A stretch of 14,085 bases of DNA, from the NCBI GenBank assembly GCA_039925865.1, contig JBDSYA010000318.1, positions 1-14,085 on the forward strand. Reading direction: 5' to 3'. The position numbers and the translations under genes are program-made. This document shows positions 6,336-13,299 of the stretch, one piece after another (positions within the stretch are counted from its first letter, which is position 1; each line of letters opens with the position of its first letter). Below the pieces are notes generated by a model that ran no database searches, had not been told where the DNA came from, and worked only from the letters and a program-made list of their open reading frames with translations. This stretch comes from JBDSYA01 sp039925865 (GTDB lineage Bacteria; Bacteroidota; Ignavibacteria; Tepidaquicellales; Tepidaquicellaceae).

Positions 6336-8590
6336 GTCATCTTCTTTACTTCTACATAATCACCCGCCTCTCCGAAGGAGTCTACGACAAGTCTGTAATA
6401 ATATATACCGCTTGGAAAATTCGAACCATCAAAATTTACAGAATAACTTCCCGGCTCCTGTTTACTGTTTATCAAAGTTTCAACTTCATTGCCAAGAATA
6501 TCATAAACCTTTAAGGAAACATCACCTGCTCTCGCACAATGATATTTTATTATAGTAGCCGGATTAAATGGATTGGGATAATTTTGATCCAACATAAAGG
6601 TTAATGGAACATTGCCTATGTTTTGAACAGTGTTTGTTACATTAACAAGTACCAGATCTGTTTTTGTAACTTTTATCATATTGCCAACCGAATAAGCAAA
6701 CAAATTCCCCGCATTCGAAAATGCAAATGAACGGATTAATGTTCGGCTTGAACTACTGCCTCCGCCTATATTCTCATCAATAAATTCATGAACTACTAAT
6801 CCTGAATTGACATCCCAAAATCTTATGAGGCCGCGGGATCCCGCTTCAAAGTTATACGATACTGTAGCTGCAACATATGTACCGTTCGGTGAAAACATAA
6901 CCGTATTGTTGAAAGCGCCCTGATCGGGACCTGCAACTCCTCCGGGCAATGTATGAACTAACATTCCGTCAGAAACGCGCCATACTTTAATAGCTGTATT
7001 AGTACCATAACCTGATGTGGCTATAAATTCTCCGGATGGAGAAAATGCTACACTTACAGGAGAGCCGCCGTTTGAGTAAGTTCCATGAAATAATGTTCTC
7101 AAAAGCATACCATCACTTACATTCCATATTTTCAAATTTCCATCGTAACCAACAGATGCCAGGAGTTGCCCGTTTGGTGAAAATCTAACCTTGCTAGTTT
7201 CCAGATAATGTCCGGGTAATGTCCTGACAAGTGTAAAGCCGGAGGAATTATAAATTCTGATTTCACCAACATTGTTATAACTTCTTCCCGTTGCAAAAAT
7301 AGATCCATCCGGTGAATAATCAATCGACTCAACAATTCCATCAAGTGAATCTCCCTGTCCCGCAAATAAACTTCCTTCAGGAAAGTTCCATATAAATTGT
7401 CCGGAGCGGTCCTGATAGCAGCCACCCTGAGCAGCGCAATAAACACTTCCGTGTGCAGTTAAAACTCTCGTGGCATCAGGCGACAACGATACATCATTTG
7501 TGTAACCTAGAAGTAATCCCATTGGCTGATTAGTTATAGTCTGAAGAAGCGTACTATCAGCAACTCTCCAGAATCGAATTTGTCCGCAAGAATATGGAGA
7601 ACATCCTGATCCGCCTGCAGACACCAGGAATTGACCGTCTAACGAAAAATCAAAAGCCGAGGCAGTCGCATTATACTGCCATAAGATGCCCGGTATAAAT
7701 TGCCGGTAAAGCGTGTCATTTGTATTATCCTGATCATCTGGAAGCTGCGAATAAACTTTAATATTATAAGGGCCGGTGGTAAAACTCCAGTTATCAAATA
7801 TAACTTGTACCGAATCATTGGATGCCAGACTATTGACAGTTTTTGTTGAAATATAATTACCGGGATTAATTGTCATAGTAACTGGAAAAGTCTGAGTTTG
7901 GGTACCCGGATTTTTGAATGTAGCTTTTGGATTTTGTGATCCGGGAGGATTAACGCGCTGGAAATCTACAGACACTGCTTCGATATCATTCGTAAGCAGA
8001 TTGGCAATTCTTACATTATCGATATAAAGATTATTACCATAATCACTTTCTGCTTTAAGCCTTACTTTGTTTGTTCCAACGGGTAAGTTATATTTTTTCG
8101 TTGCCCATTCAGAAGATGTCGGTATAAAACCACCATCTCTTCTCGGCGCAGTAACAAGAGATCCGGTATCTCCTCCGTTTAATGTAATCAATGTTGAATA
8201 ATTCTGACCTCCGTCGGAAGAAACTTCGATGTGGAATTTATCATTGGCAATATAATTGTTAATAAATCTTGAAGCATAAGCATGATCAAATTTAATGTAG
8301 CCACCTGCTGTAACGGGTGTTAATGACGGCGTAACAAGTGATTGAGTAATTCCAACAGGATAAGCAGCAGCAAATACAAAAACTGCACAGGCATTACTTA
8401 ATCCGTAAGCTCCGGTAGAAGTGTATCTAAGCCACAGCGTTGCACCATTCGATCCTGTTCGTTCATAAGTCCACCCGGGAGGTGGAAATGGATTTGTTTC
8501 AAATCTTTCGATTAGCTGAGAAAAGGCAGTATTGGTAAATATTAATGTTAAAAATATAATTCTGGCAAAAAAGTATTTAAATATTTTCAT
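6323..8590 (-). CDS. Secreted adhesin-like WD40-repeat protein with T9SS sorting domain
   Basis: The 755-residue protein has a signal peptide (residues 1-24, KIFKYFFARIIF core, ending AFSQ). Residues about 27-197 are a jelly-roll domain of the cleaved-adhesin/choice-of-anchor J type. Evidence is the opening ERFETNPFPPPGWTY, the internal GGYIKFDHAYAS and the closing LYIDNVRI. Residues about 200-295 look like an Ig-like/CARDB module ending DDQDNTNDTLY. Residues about 300-650 are a WD40 propeller, with SLDGQFLVSAG, QIRFWRVADS, ASVGYDGNLKIWNVSDG and similar units. Residues about 660-755 are the T9SS type A domain (QNYPNPFNPAT, ending KKMTLLK). The jelly-roll suggests carbohydrate or surface binding, and the propeller a protein- or glycan-binding scaffold; no catalytic site is visible. 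The ATG at 8588-8590 gives the signal peptide directly. Transcription is leftward, convergent with the 14-repeat gene, and nothing appears co-transcribed. Confidence 0.9.
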   Translation of the reverse strand: MKIFKYFFARIIFLTLIFTNTAFSQLIERFETNPFPPPGWTYERTGSNGATLWLRYTSTGAYGLSNACAVFVFAAAYPVGITQSLVTPSLTPVTAGGYIKFDHAYASRFINNYIANDKFHIEVSSDGGQNYSTLITLNGGDTGSLVTAPRRDGGFIPTSSEWATKKYNLPVGTNKVRLKAESDYGNNLYIDNVRIANLLTNDIEAVSVDFQRVNPPGSQNPKATFKNPGTQTQTFPVTMTINPGNYISTKTVNSLASNDSVQVIFDNWSFTTGPYNIKVYSQLPDDQDNTNDTLYRQFIPGILWQYNATASAFDFSLDGQFLVSAGGSGCSPYSCGQIRFWRVADSTLLQTITNQPMGLLLGYTNDVSLSPDATRVLTAHGSVYCAAQGGCYQDRSGQFIWNFPEGSLFAGQGDSLDGIVESIDYSPDGSIFATGRSYNNVGEIRIYNSSGFTLVRTLPGHYLETSKVRFSPNGQLLASVGYDGNLKIWNVSDGMLLRTLFHGTYSNGGSPVSVAFSPSGEFIATSGYGTNTAIKVWRVSDGMLVHTLPGGVAGPDQGAFNNTVMFSPNGTYVAATVSYNFEAGSRGLIRFWDVNSGLVVHEFIDENIGGGSSSSRTLIRSFAFSNAGNLFAYSVGNMIKVTKTDLVLVNVTNTVQNIGNVPLTFMLDQNYPNPFNPATIIKYHCARAGDVSLKVYDILGNEVETLINSKQEPGSYSVNFDGSNFPSGIYYYRLVVDSFGEAGDYVEVKKMTLLK

Positions 8591-8895
8591 AATTTCTATT
8601 ATAAATTTTTTTTAATAAAGATAAAAATTTTTTTATATGGCTTTTCTTAACATAAGGATGATGGAATACATTAGCAAAAGAAAAATTCGTTATAACCTGC
8701 TCATTCAAAAGTATATGAACCGTAAAAAATGTGTTGTAAATTTCACTATTTATCGGATCAATAGTAATGAACATAGTTTAAGTTAATTTATTAACTTTTT
8801 AACAAGTAACGAAAAAATTGTCAGAGTAGTTGTATTATAAGTTTGAGTGATGGTTAGATAATTTATTAAATCCTTTTTCATCAAAATTTCGTTGT
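8591..8895. other. Intergenic region without a recognised gene
   Basis: This AT-rich stretch separates the leftward WD40 gene from the small-RNA cluster and should contain the promoter of the former. On the minus strand a TTTG followed about 20 bases later by TATGTTAA is a poor match to the Bacteroidota promoter pattern. I see no repeat or RNA gene in it. Confidence 0.4.
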
Positions 8896-8984
8896 ATAGA
8901 AAGAAAAAGATTTAATATTCTTTTTTATCATTTGGTTCAGAATCCATTCGTGAGTTAAATTGCGGATGGATTTTTTTATTTGAA
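8896..8984 (+). repeat. Direct repeat, copy 1 (paired with 9801-9888)
   Basis: The segment from ATAGAAAG to ATTTGAA recurs at 9801-9888 with one substitution (C at 8938, T at 9843) and one T fewer in the T run. It contains small-RNA copy 1. Weaker similarity may continue to about 8995, right up to the transposable element. Confidence 0.9.
8899..8977 (+). ncRNA. Candidate small RNA, copy 1 (two hairpins, terminator-ended)
   Basis: Hairpin 1 is AAAAAGA (8904-8910) with TCTTTTT (8919-8925). A conserved linker ATCATTTGGTT follows. Hairpin 2 is AATCCATTCG (8941-8950) with CGGATGGATT (8963-8972), ten pairs with one G-U, running into seven Ts (8971-8977). This is a standard intrinsic terminator. 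The upstream bases share only a TTCGT block with copy 3, so the promoter is weaker or lost. No open frame of meaningful length lies inside. It could instead be just a mobile terminator. Confidence 0.6.
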
Positions 8985-8998
8985 ATTGAAAATTAGTT

Positions 8999-9020
8999 GT
9001 TCCCGCGGGGGTGACTTCGC
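8999..9020 (+). repeat. Left inverted end of the transposable element
   Basis: It begins GTTCCCGCGGGGG and ends TGACTTCGC. It is the inverted match of 9780-9800. Its inner part also pairs with 9053-9068, so it can fold either with the far end or into a local hairpin. Confidence 0.75.
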
Positions 9021-9068
9021 TTTCAAAAATCTAAATGTTATCTACATTTAGTGCGAAGCACCCTGCGG
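9003..9068. repeat. Left-end nested hairpin overlapping the transposase stop
   Basis: The outer arms CCGCGGGGGTG plus CTTCGC (9003-9020) pair imperfectly with GCGAAGCACCCTGCGG (9053-9068), with a bulged A at 9014. Within them CTAAATG (9031-9037) pairs perfectly with CATTTAG (9045-9051). The transposase stop at 9048-9050 falls in the inner stem. Such subterminal hairpins are what HUH transposases recognise. Confidence 0.65.
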
Positions 9069-9635
9069 AGTATTCATTACACCTGCATAATGAATCACTT
9101 TGTATATTCCCTGTTTTCCTGTTTCATAGTATTTTGCACTAGAATGTTTATAGTCAATATAATTATCTGCAAGTCTCCATTTTCCCGATACAGGATTTCG
9201 ATGAATGTAATTTAACTTTTGCGTCATAAACTTTTCAGTTAAAACTCTTTTAATATCAGACGAGGGCTGGAAAACATTATGAATTTGTCCTTTAAGAGCA
9301 TCTCTTTTATTCACACTTTCATGCATTAACTTCAATAAATCATTTCTTCCTAACTTCTTCAATCTCTTAACTATTTCATAAGCCAAAAATCTTTTTGTCT
9401 CACCGATAATGTCATTTATTGTATCGACTTCGTTTTTCGTATAAACAACTTTATGAAGATGATTAGGCATTATAACGTACCCAGAATTAAAAACATTCTT
9501 AACTTTGTTAATATCGAAACATTTATAAATGAAATTATACAAGTTTGTAATTTCAAATAATGAAATCCACCGATAGCACGTAAAGGTAATAAAATAAAAA
9601 GTATCGAATTCGATTTGAACCTGCCTCACACTCAT
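9048..9635 (-). CDS. REP-associated-type (Y1/HUH, IS200-like) transposase
   Basis: The 195-residue protein belongs to the single-domain HUH transposases of the IS200/REP-associated (RAYT) type, which cut and rejoin single-stranded DNA at hairpins. The N-terminal strand FYFITFTCYRW leads to VIMPNHLH, whose H59-L60-H61 is the metal-binding HUH pair. Residues 81-92 are KRFLAYEIVKRL. NYIHRNPVSGKW (142-153) and DYKHSSAKYY (161-170) match the conserved C-terminal blocks of the family. I start at the ATG at 9633-9635 because MSVRQVQIEFD is the usual beginning in relatives; an ATG at 9659 would add eight residues. Where many relatives have the catalytic tyrosine, upstream of NYIHxNP, this protein reads PSSDIK, so the nucleophile may be Tyr86 or the enzyme may be inactive. 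The last residues are encoded by the element's own end hairpin. Confidence 0.85.
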   Translation of the reverse strand: MSVRQVQIEFDTFYFITFTCYRWISLFEITNLYNFIYKCFDINKVKNVFNSGYVIMPNHLHKVVYTKNEVDTINDIIGETKRFLAYEIVKRLKKLGRNDLLKLMHESVNKRDALKGQIHNVFQPSSDIKRVLTEKFMTQKLNYIHRNPVSGKWRLADNYIDYKHSSAKYYETGKQGIYKVIHYAGVMNTPQGASH

Positions 9636-9715
9636 GTTGAAAAGTAATTCTCCAAACAATGTAAAGCAATATTAGTTTTTGCGTAACAATCTATTCTGCA
9701 CTTTATTCCGACTTG

Positions 9716-9751
9716 TCATGCCTGAAAGTTTCCCCAGAGTGCTCAGCATGA
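9716..9751. repeat. Right subterminal hairpin of the element
   Basis: TCATGC plus TGA (9716-9725, with one bulged C) pairs with TCAGCATGA (9743-9751). It lies about 30 bases inside the right inverted end, upstream of the transposase start, and is a plausible second recognition hairpin. Confidence 0.5.
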
Positions 9752-9779
9752 AACATAGAGAACATTTAAGTTTGTGATG

Positions 9780-9800
9780 GCGGAGTCACCCCGCGGAAAC
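9780..9800 (-). repeat. Right inverted end of the transposable element
   Basis: It reads GCGGAGTCACCCC then GCGGAAAC on the plus strand, the inverted match of 8999-9020. A related block, GCGAAGCACCCTGCGG at 9053-9068, has the same orientation as this end. Small-RNA copy 2 begins at the next base. Confidence 0.75.
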
Positions 9801-9888
9801 ATAGAAAGAAAAAGATTTAATATTCTTTTTTATCATTTGGTTTAGAATCCATTCGTGAGTTAAATTGCGGATGGATTTTTTATTTGAA
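9801..9888 (+). repeat. Direct repeat, copy 2 (paired with 8896-8984)
   Basis: The segment is nearly identical to 8896-8984, with identity starting exactly at the base after the transposable element and fading within about ten bases after 9888. Confidence 0.9.
9804..9881 (+). ncRNA. Candidate small RNA, copy 2 (promoter region replaced by the element)
   Basis: It has the same two hairpins as copy 1: AAAAAGA/TCTTTTT (9809-9830) and AATCCATTCG/CGGATGGATT (9846-9877), then six Ts ending at 9881. The sequence just upstream is the GC-rich end of the transposable element and shows no promoter-like box. If this copy is expressed, transcription must come from within or through the element. Confidence 0.5.
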
Positions 9889-9927
9889 TTTAAAAATCTA
9901 AAGCAAAATTTGTTTTTGTGTTTCCAA

Positions 9928-9958
9928 TTTGATCCTGAAACAAAAAAAATTATCTTCG
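9928..9958 (+). promoter_or_regulatory. Bacteroidota-type promoter for small-RNA copy 3
   Basis: TTTG (9928-9931), a 19-base spacer, then TATCTTCG (9951-9958) match the TTTG-N19-TAnnTTTG pattern at 11 of 12 fixed or free positions, the one mismatch being C for T. Transcription would begin about 9963-9965, exactly at the foot of hairpin 1. Confidence 0.55.
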
Positions 9959-9962
9959 TATT

Positions 9963-10039
9963 AAGGAAAGAATTAATATTCTTTTCTAATCATTTGGTTT
10001 GAGATCCACTGTTGTAATCTATACAGTGGATCTTTTTTT
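9963..10039 (+). ncRNA. Candidate small RNA, copy 3 (diverged, structure preserved)
   Basis: Hairpin 1 is GGAAAGAAT with ATTCTTTTC (9965-9986), loop TAAT. The linker AATCATTTGGTTTGA follows. Hairpin 2 is GATCCACTGT (10003-10012) with ACAGTGGATC (10023-10032), a perfect ten-pair stem, then seven Ts (10033-10039). Compared with copies 1 and 2, the inner part of the terminator stem differs on both arms yet still pairs, while the linker is almost unchanged. That pattern, and a promoter placed to start at hairpin 1, favour an independently transcribed RNA of about 75 bases. It ends about 250 bases before gcvP, so premature termination of a longer gcvP leader is a less likely alternative. Confidence 0.65.
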
Positions 10040-10220
10040 ATTGAGTGTTTGAAAATTCAGAATGGAAAAAAAACAGAATTAAAATTAAAATTATAAAATA
10101 ATTTAAAATATAAGTTTACATCCAATACATTTCTATCTTTGATATGTATTTTTTCTTTTTCATTTTTAAACTTTAATATTTCAAGTGAGACTTTTTTTAA
10201 AAAATCAAAATACCGGAGTT

Positions 10221-10251
10221 TTTGGAATTTAGTTTGCAGCAAATAAGTTTT
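10221..10251 (+). promoter_or_regulatory. Candidate promoter of gcvP
   Basis: TTTG (10221-10224), a 19-base spacer and TAAGTTTT (10244-10251) fit the Bacteroidota promoter pattern with one mismatch in the last base. Transcription would begin about 10257, leaving a leader of roughly 35 bases. No glycine riboswitch is seen in the leader or in the AT-rich 10040-10220 stretch. Confidence 0.45.
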
Positions 10252-10291
10252 ATATTGCACTTGTAAAAATTAAACCAATTCTAAAAACTAT

Positions 10292-13180
10292 ATGACCAAC
10301 TTTGTTCACCCTGATATATTTATAAACAGGCATATCGGACCTGATGAAGCAGAGATTAACGAAATGCTTGAAGTAACGGGTTCTTCTACATTAGATGAAC
10401 TTATCGATGAAACAATTCCACCAAAGATCCGCTTAAAAAATGATTTAGACCTAAACGATCCTGTCAGTGAATACCAGTTCCTGAAAGACCTGAAAGTAAT
10501 TGCAGACAAAAATAAAATCTTCAGATCATATATCGGAATGGGTTATTCACCTACGATCACGCCTCCGGTAATTTTAAGGAACATTCTTGAAAATCCGGGC
10601 TGGTATACTCAGTATACTCCGTACCAGGCGGAAATTTCACAGGGAAGGCTCGAAGCTTTATTAAATTTTCAAACTCTCGTTGTCGATCTTACTGCCATGG
10701 ATATTGCAAATGCATCTTTGCTCGATGAAGGCACTGCTGCTGCTGAAGCTATGCTGATGTTTTATCATGCAAGGAGCGCGAACAAAAAGAATTCAAATAC
10801 AATACTCATTTCTGAAGATTGCTTCCCGCAAACTATAGATGTCGTCAAAACAAGAGCGATTCCTCTTGGAATAAATGTTGTCCTGGCAGATTATAAAAAT
10901 TTCCAATTGACTGATGATGTTTTTGCCGTGCTTGTACAATATCCTTCAGGTAATGGAGAAGTAAATGACTATAAAGAATTATTTGAAGAAGCTCACTCGA
11001 AAGAAATATTTAACATTGTTGCATCTGATCTTATGAGCCTGATCCTTATTACGCCTCCGGGGGAATTTGGAGCTGACTGTGTAGTTGGATCTTCACAAAG
11101 ATTCGGAGTTCCGATGGGATATGGCGGACCCCATGCAGCTTTTTTTGCAACTAAAGATAAATTTAAAAGACAAATACCGGGAAGAATAATAGGAGTTTCG
11201 GTTGACGTTCATGGGAATAAAGCATACAGGATGGCTCTTCAGACTCGCGAGCAGCATATCAAAAGAGAGAGAGCCACAAGCAATATCTGCACTGCTCAGG
11301 TTTTGCTGGCTGTAACTGCAAGCATGTACGCGGTTTATCACGGTCCCAAAGGTTTGAAAGCAATTGCAGAAAAGATTCACGGATTAACAACACTTCTTGA
11401 TTGCTGTTTGAAAAATCTTGGATATAATCAGATGAACAAAGTTTATTTTGATACCCTGAAAGTTGAAGTCAGCAAAGATAATATTGAATCTATTTGTGAA
11501 AACGCTTTAGACAAAGAGATAAATTTCAGATATTTTGATAATGCAATTGGGATTTCTATAAACGAAATTACCGAACTGAAAGACATAGAAGATATTATTT
11601 CTATATTTGCATATGCCGCTGACAGAAATAATTTTTCATTAGATAATTTAGCAGCTGAACTGCAGCCGGTTTATCCGGATGAATTTGCGAGGACATCCGT
11701 TTATCTCAGCAATGCTGTCTTTAATACACATCACTCGGAAACCGAAATGCTCAGGTATATGAAAACTCTTGAGAATAAAGACCTGTCGCTTACAACTTCA
11801 ATGATCCCGCTTGGTTCTTGTACAATGAAACTTAATGCAACTTCTGAAATGGCCGGGCTGACATGGCCGGAATTCGGAGCTATACATCCATTCGCTCCTC
11901 TGGATCAGGCACTAGGATATAAAGAGATCATAGATGAATTGTCAAATGATCTTAAAGAGATTACAGGTTTTGCCGGGATGTCTTTGCAGCCAAACTCCGG
12001 TGCTCAGGGTGAATATGCAGGGCTTATGGTTATCAGAGAATATCACATCAGCAGAGGCAATACAAAAAGAAATGTATGCCTGATACCGTCATCTGCTCAC
12101 GGTACAAATCCTGCGAGCGCAGTCATGGCCGGAATGAAAGTTGTGGTCGTGAACAGTGATGCAGACGGCAACATTGATGTTAATGATCTTAAACACAAAG
12201 CCGTGCAGTATAAAGATAACCTTTCTGCATTAATGGTTACCTATCCTTCCACTCACGGAATTTATGAGGAAACAATTCAAGTGATCTGTGACATAATTCA
12301 TGAAAATGGCGGTCAGGTTTACATGGACGGTGCAAACATGAATGCACAGGTTGGTCTGACAAGTCCCGCAATAATAGGTGCTGACGTCTGTCATTTGAAC
12401 CTTCACAAAACCTTTTGTATCCCGCACGGAGGGGGTGGCCCCGGTATGGGACCGATTGGAGTAGGGGAGCATCTTATACCGTTTCTTCCTTCTCACTCAG
12501 TTATAAAAATCGGCGGTGACAGTTCGATAAGCGCAGTTTCTGCGGCGCCTTGGGGAAGTCCAAGCATTCTTATAATTTCTTATGCTTACATAAAAATGAT
12601 GGGAGCAACAGGACTTAAGAAGGCGACTGAAGTTGCAATACTAAATGCAAATTATATAAAAGAAAAATTGAAAGATCATTATAAAACATTGTATTCAGGG
12701 AAGAACGGAAGGGTAGCACATGAAATGATATTTGATATGAGAGGATTTAAAACTTCCGCAAAAGTTGAAGTTGAAGATATTGCCAAAAGGTTAATGGATT
12801 ATAATTTTCATGCTCCGACAGTTTCTTTTCCTGTACCGGGTACGTTGATGATAGAGCCGACTGAAAGCGAGAGTAAATCTGAGCTTGACAGGTTTTGCGA
12901 AGCAATGATATCTATCAGGGAAGAGATTCGTGAAATTGAAAACGGTGAAGCTGATATTTCTGATAATGTTTTAAAAAATTCACCGCATACTGCAATGAGT
13001 GTAATTTCAGATAAATGGGATCATTCGTATTCCCGTGAGAAAGCTGTATTCCCGATTGTCGTTGCCGGGTTTAATAAATTCTGGCCGAGCGTAGGCAGGG
13101 TTGATAGTGCTTATGGTGACAGGAATTTAGTATGCAGCTGTGATCCAGTAAGTGCGTATGCTGAAGCGGTTGTCAGCTGA
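10292..13180 (+). CDS. gcvP: Glycine dehydrogenase (aminomethyl-transferring), P protein
   Basis: The P protein of the glycine cleavage system is a cytoplasmic PLP enzyme. It decarboxylates glycine and passes the aminomethyl group to the lipoyl arm of the H protein; the T protein then transfers the carbon to tetrahydrofolate. The 962 residues match the single-chain form (usually about 950-970), not the split gcvPA/gcvPB form. The N-terminal half opens with FINRHIGPDEAEINEML and includes GYGGPHAAFFA. The C-terminal half carries IPLGSCTMKLNAT, NSGAQGEYAGL, SSAHGTNPASA and LHKTFCIPHGGGGPGMGPIG. Lys706 in HKTF is the expected PLP Schiff-base lysine. The ATG at 10292 gives the usual N-terminus. 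gcvH and gcvT are not in the window. The CADD-like gene follows 119 bases downstream with no terminator between, so co-transcription is possible. Confidence 0.97.
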   Translation: MTNFVHPDIFINRHIGPDEAEINEMLEVTGSSTLDELIDETIPPKIRLKNDLDLNDPVSEYQFLKDLKVIADKNKIFRSYIGMGYSPTITPPVILRNILENPGWYTQYTPYQAEISQGRLEALLNFQTLVVDLTAMDIANASLLDEGTAAAEAMLMFYHARSANKKNSNTILISEDCFPQTIDVVKTRAIPLGINVVLADYKNFQLTDDVFAVLVQYPSGNGEVNDYKELFEEAHSKEIFNIVASDLMSLILITPPGEFGADCVVGSSQRFGVPMGYGGPHAAFFATKDKFKRQIPGRIIGVSVDVHGNKAYRMALQTREQHIKRERATSNICTAQVLLAVTASMYAVYHGPKGLKAIAEKIHGLTTLLDCCLKNLGYNQMNKVYFDTLKVEVSKDNIESICENALDKEINFRYFDNAIGISINEITELKDIEDIISIFAYAADRNNFSLDNLAAELQPVYPDEFARTSVYLSNAVFNTHHSETEMLRYMKTLENKDLSLTTSMIPLGSCTMKLNATSEMAGLTWPEFGAIHPFAPLDQALGYKEIIDELSNDLKEITGFAGMSLQPNSGAQGEYAGLMVIREYHISRGNTKRNVCLIPSSAHGTNPASAVMAGMKVVVVNSDADGNIDVNDLKHKAVQYKDNLSALMVTYPSTHGIYEETIQVICDIIHENGGQVYMDGANMNAQVGLTSPAIIGADVCHLNLHKTFCIPHGGGGPGMGPIGVGEHLIPFLPSHSVIKIGGDSSISAVSAAPWGSPSILIISYAYIKMMGATGLKKATEVAILNANYIKEKLKDHYKTLYSGKNGRVAHEMIFDMRGFKTSAKVEVEDIAKRLMDYNFHAPTVSFPVPGTLMIEPTESESKSELDRFCEAMISIREEIREIENGEADISDNVLKNSPHTAMSVISDKWDHSYSREKAVFPIVVAGFNKFWPSVGRVDSAYGDRNLVCSCDPVSAYAEAVVS

Positions 13181-13299
13181 GATTTAGTTATAAACTCTAC
13201 TAACTCTATAAACTTAACACATACTCAACTAAACTATTTTTAATTTCTTAAATATTACTTAATTTGCTAACAATAAATTTAACTAACAAAAATAATAAT

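Larger units (their letters stand above)
8999..9800 (-). mobile_element. Small Y1/HUH transposase element with inverted GC-rich ends, 802 bp
   Basis: A single transposase gene is framed by inverted ends (8999-9020 and 9780-9800) that match at 19 of 21 aligned positions with a one-base gap. The GC-rich ends stand out from the AT-rich surroundings. The left end also forms a long nested hairpin that overlaps the 3' end of the transposase gene. The element lies exactly between two almost identical copies of a small-RNA unit: copy 2 begins at the base after its right end. IS200/IS605 elements normally lack true terminal inverted repeats and rely on subterminal hairpins, so these ends may work as folded single-strand recognition sites. 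No short target duplication is obvious beyond the flanking repeat. Confidence 0.65.

Noticed and set aside
8577..8774. 65-codon open frame on the minus strand overlapping the start of the WD40 gene
   Set aside because: AT-rich, low-complexity composition, no recognisable motif, and it overlaps the signal peptide of a well-supported gene.
10057..10260. 67-codon open frame on the minus strand
   Set aside because: Product is lysine/phenylalanine-rich as expected from random AT-rich DNA, and it covers the gcvP promoter candidate.
10040..10291. Possible glycine riboswitch upstream of gcvP
   Set aside because: The stretch is AT-rich and lacks the conserved GC-containing aptamer core; the predicted leader is only about 35 bases.
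13264..13299. Upstream TTG start for the CADD-like protein
   Set aside because: It would add an asparagine-rich leader absent from the family; the ATG at 13300 gives the normal length. A weak promoter-like TTAATTTG at 13259-13266 would also start transcription after the TTG.
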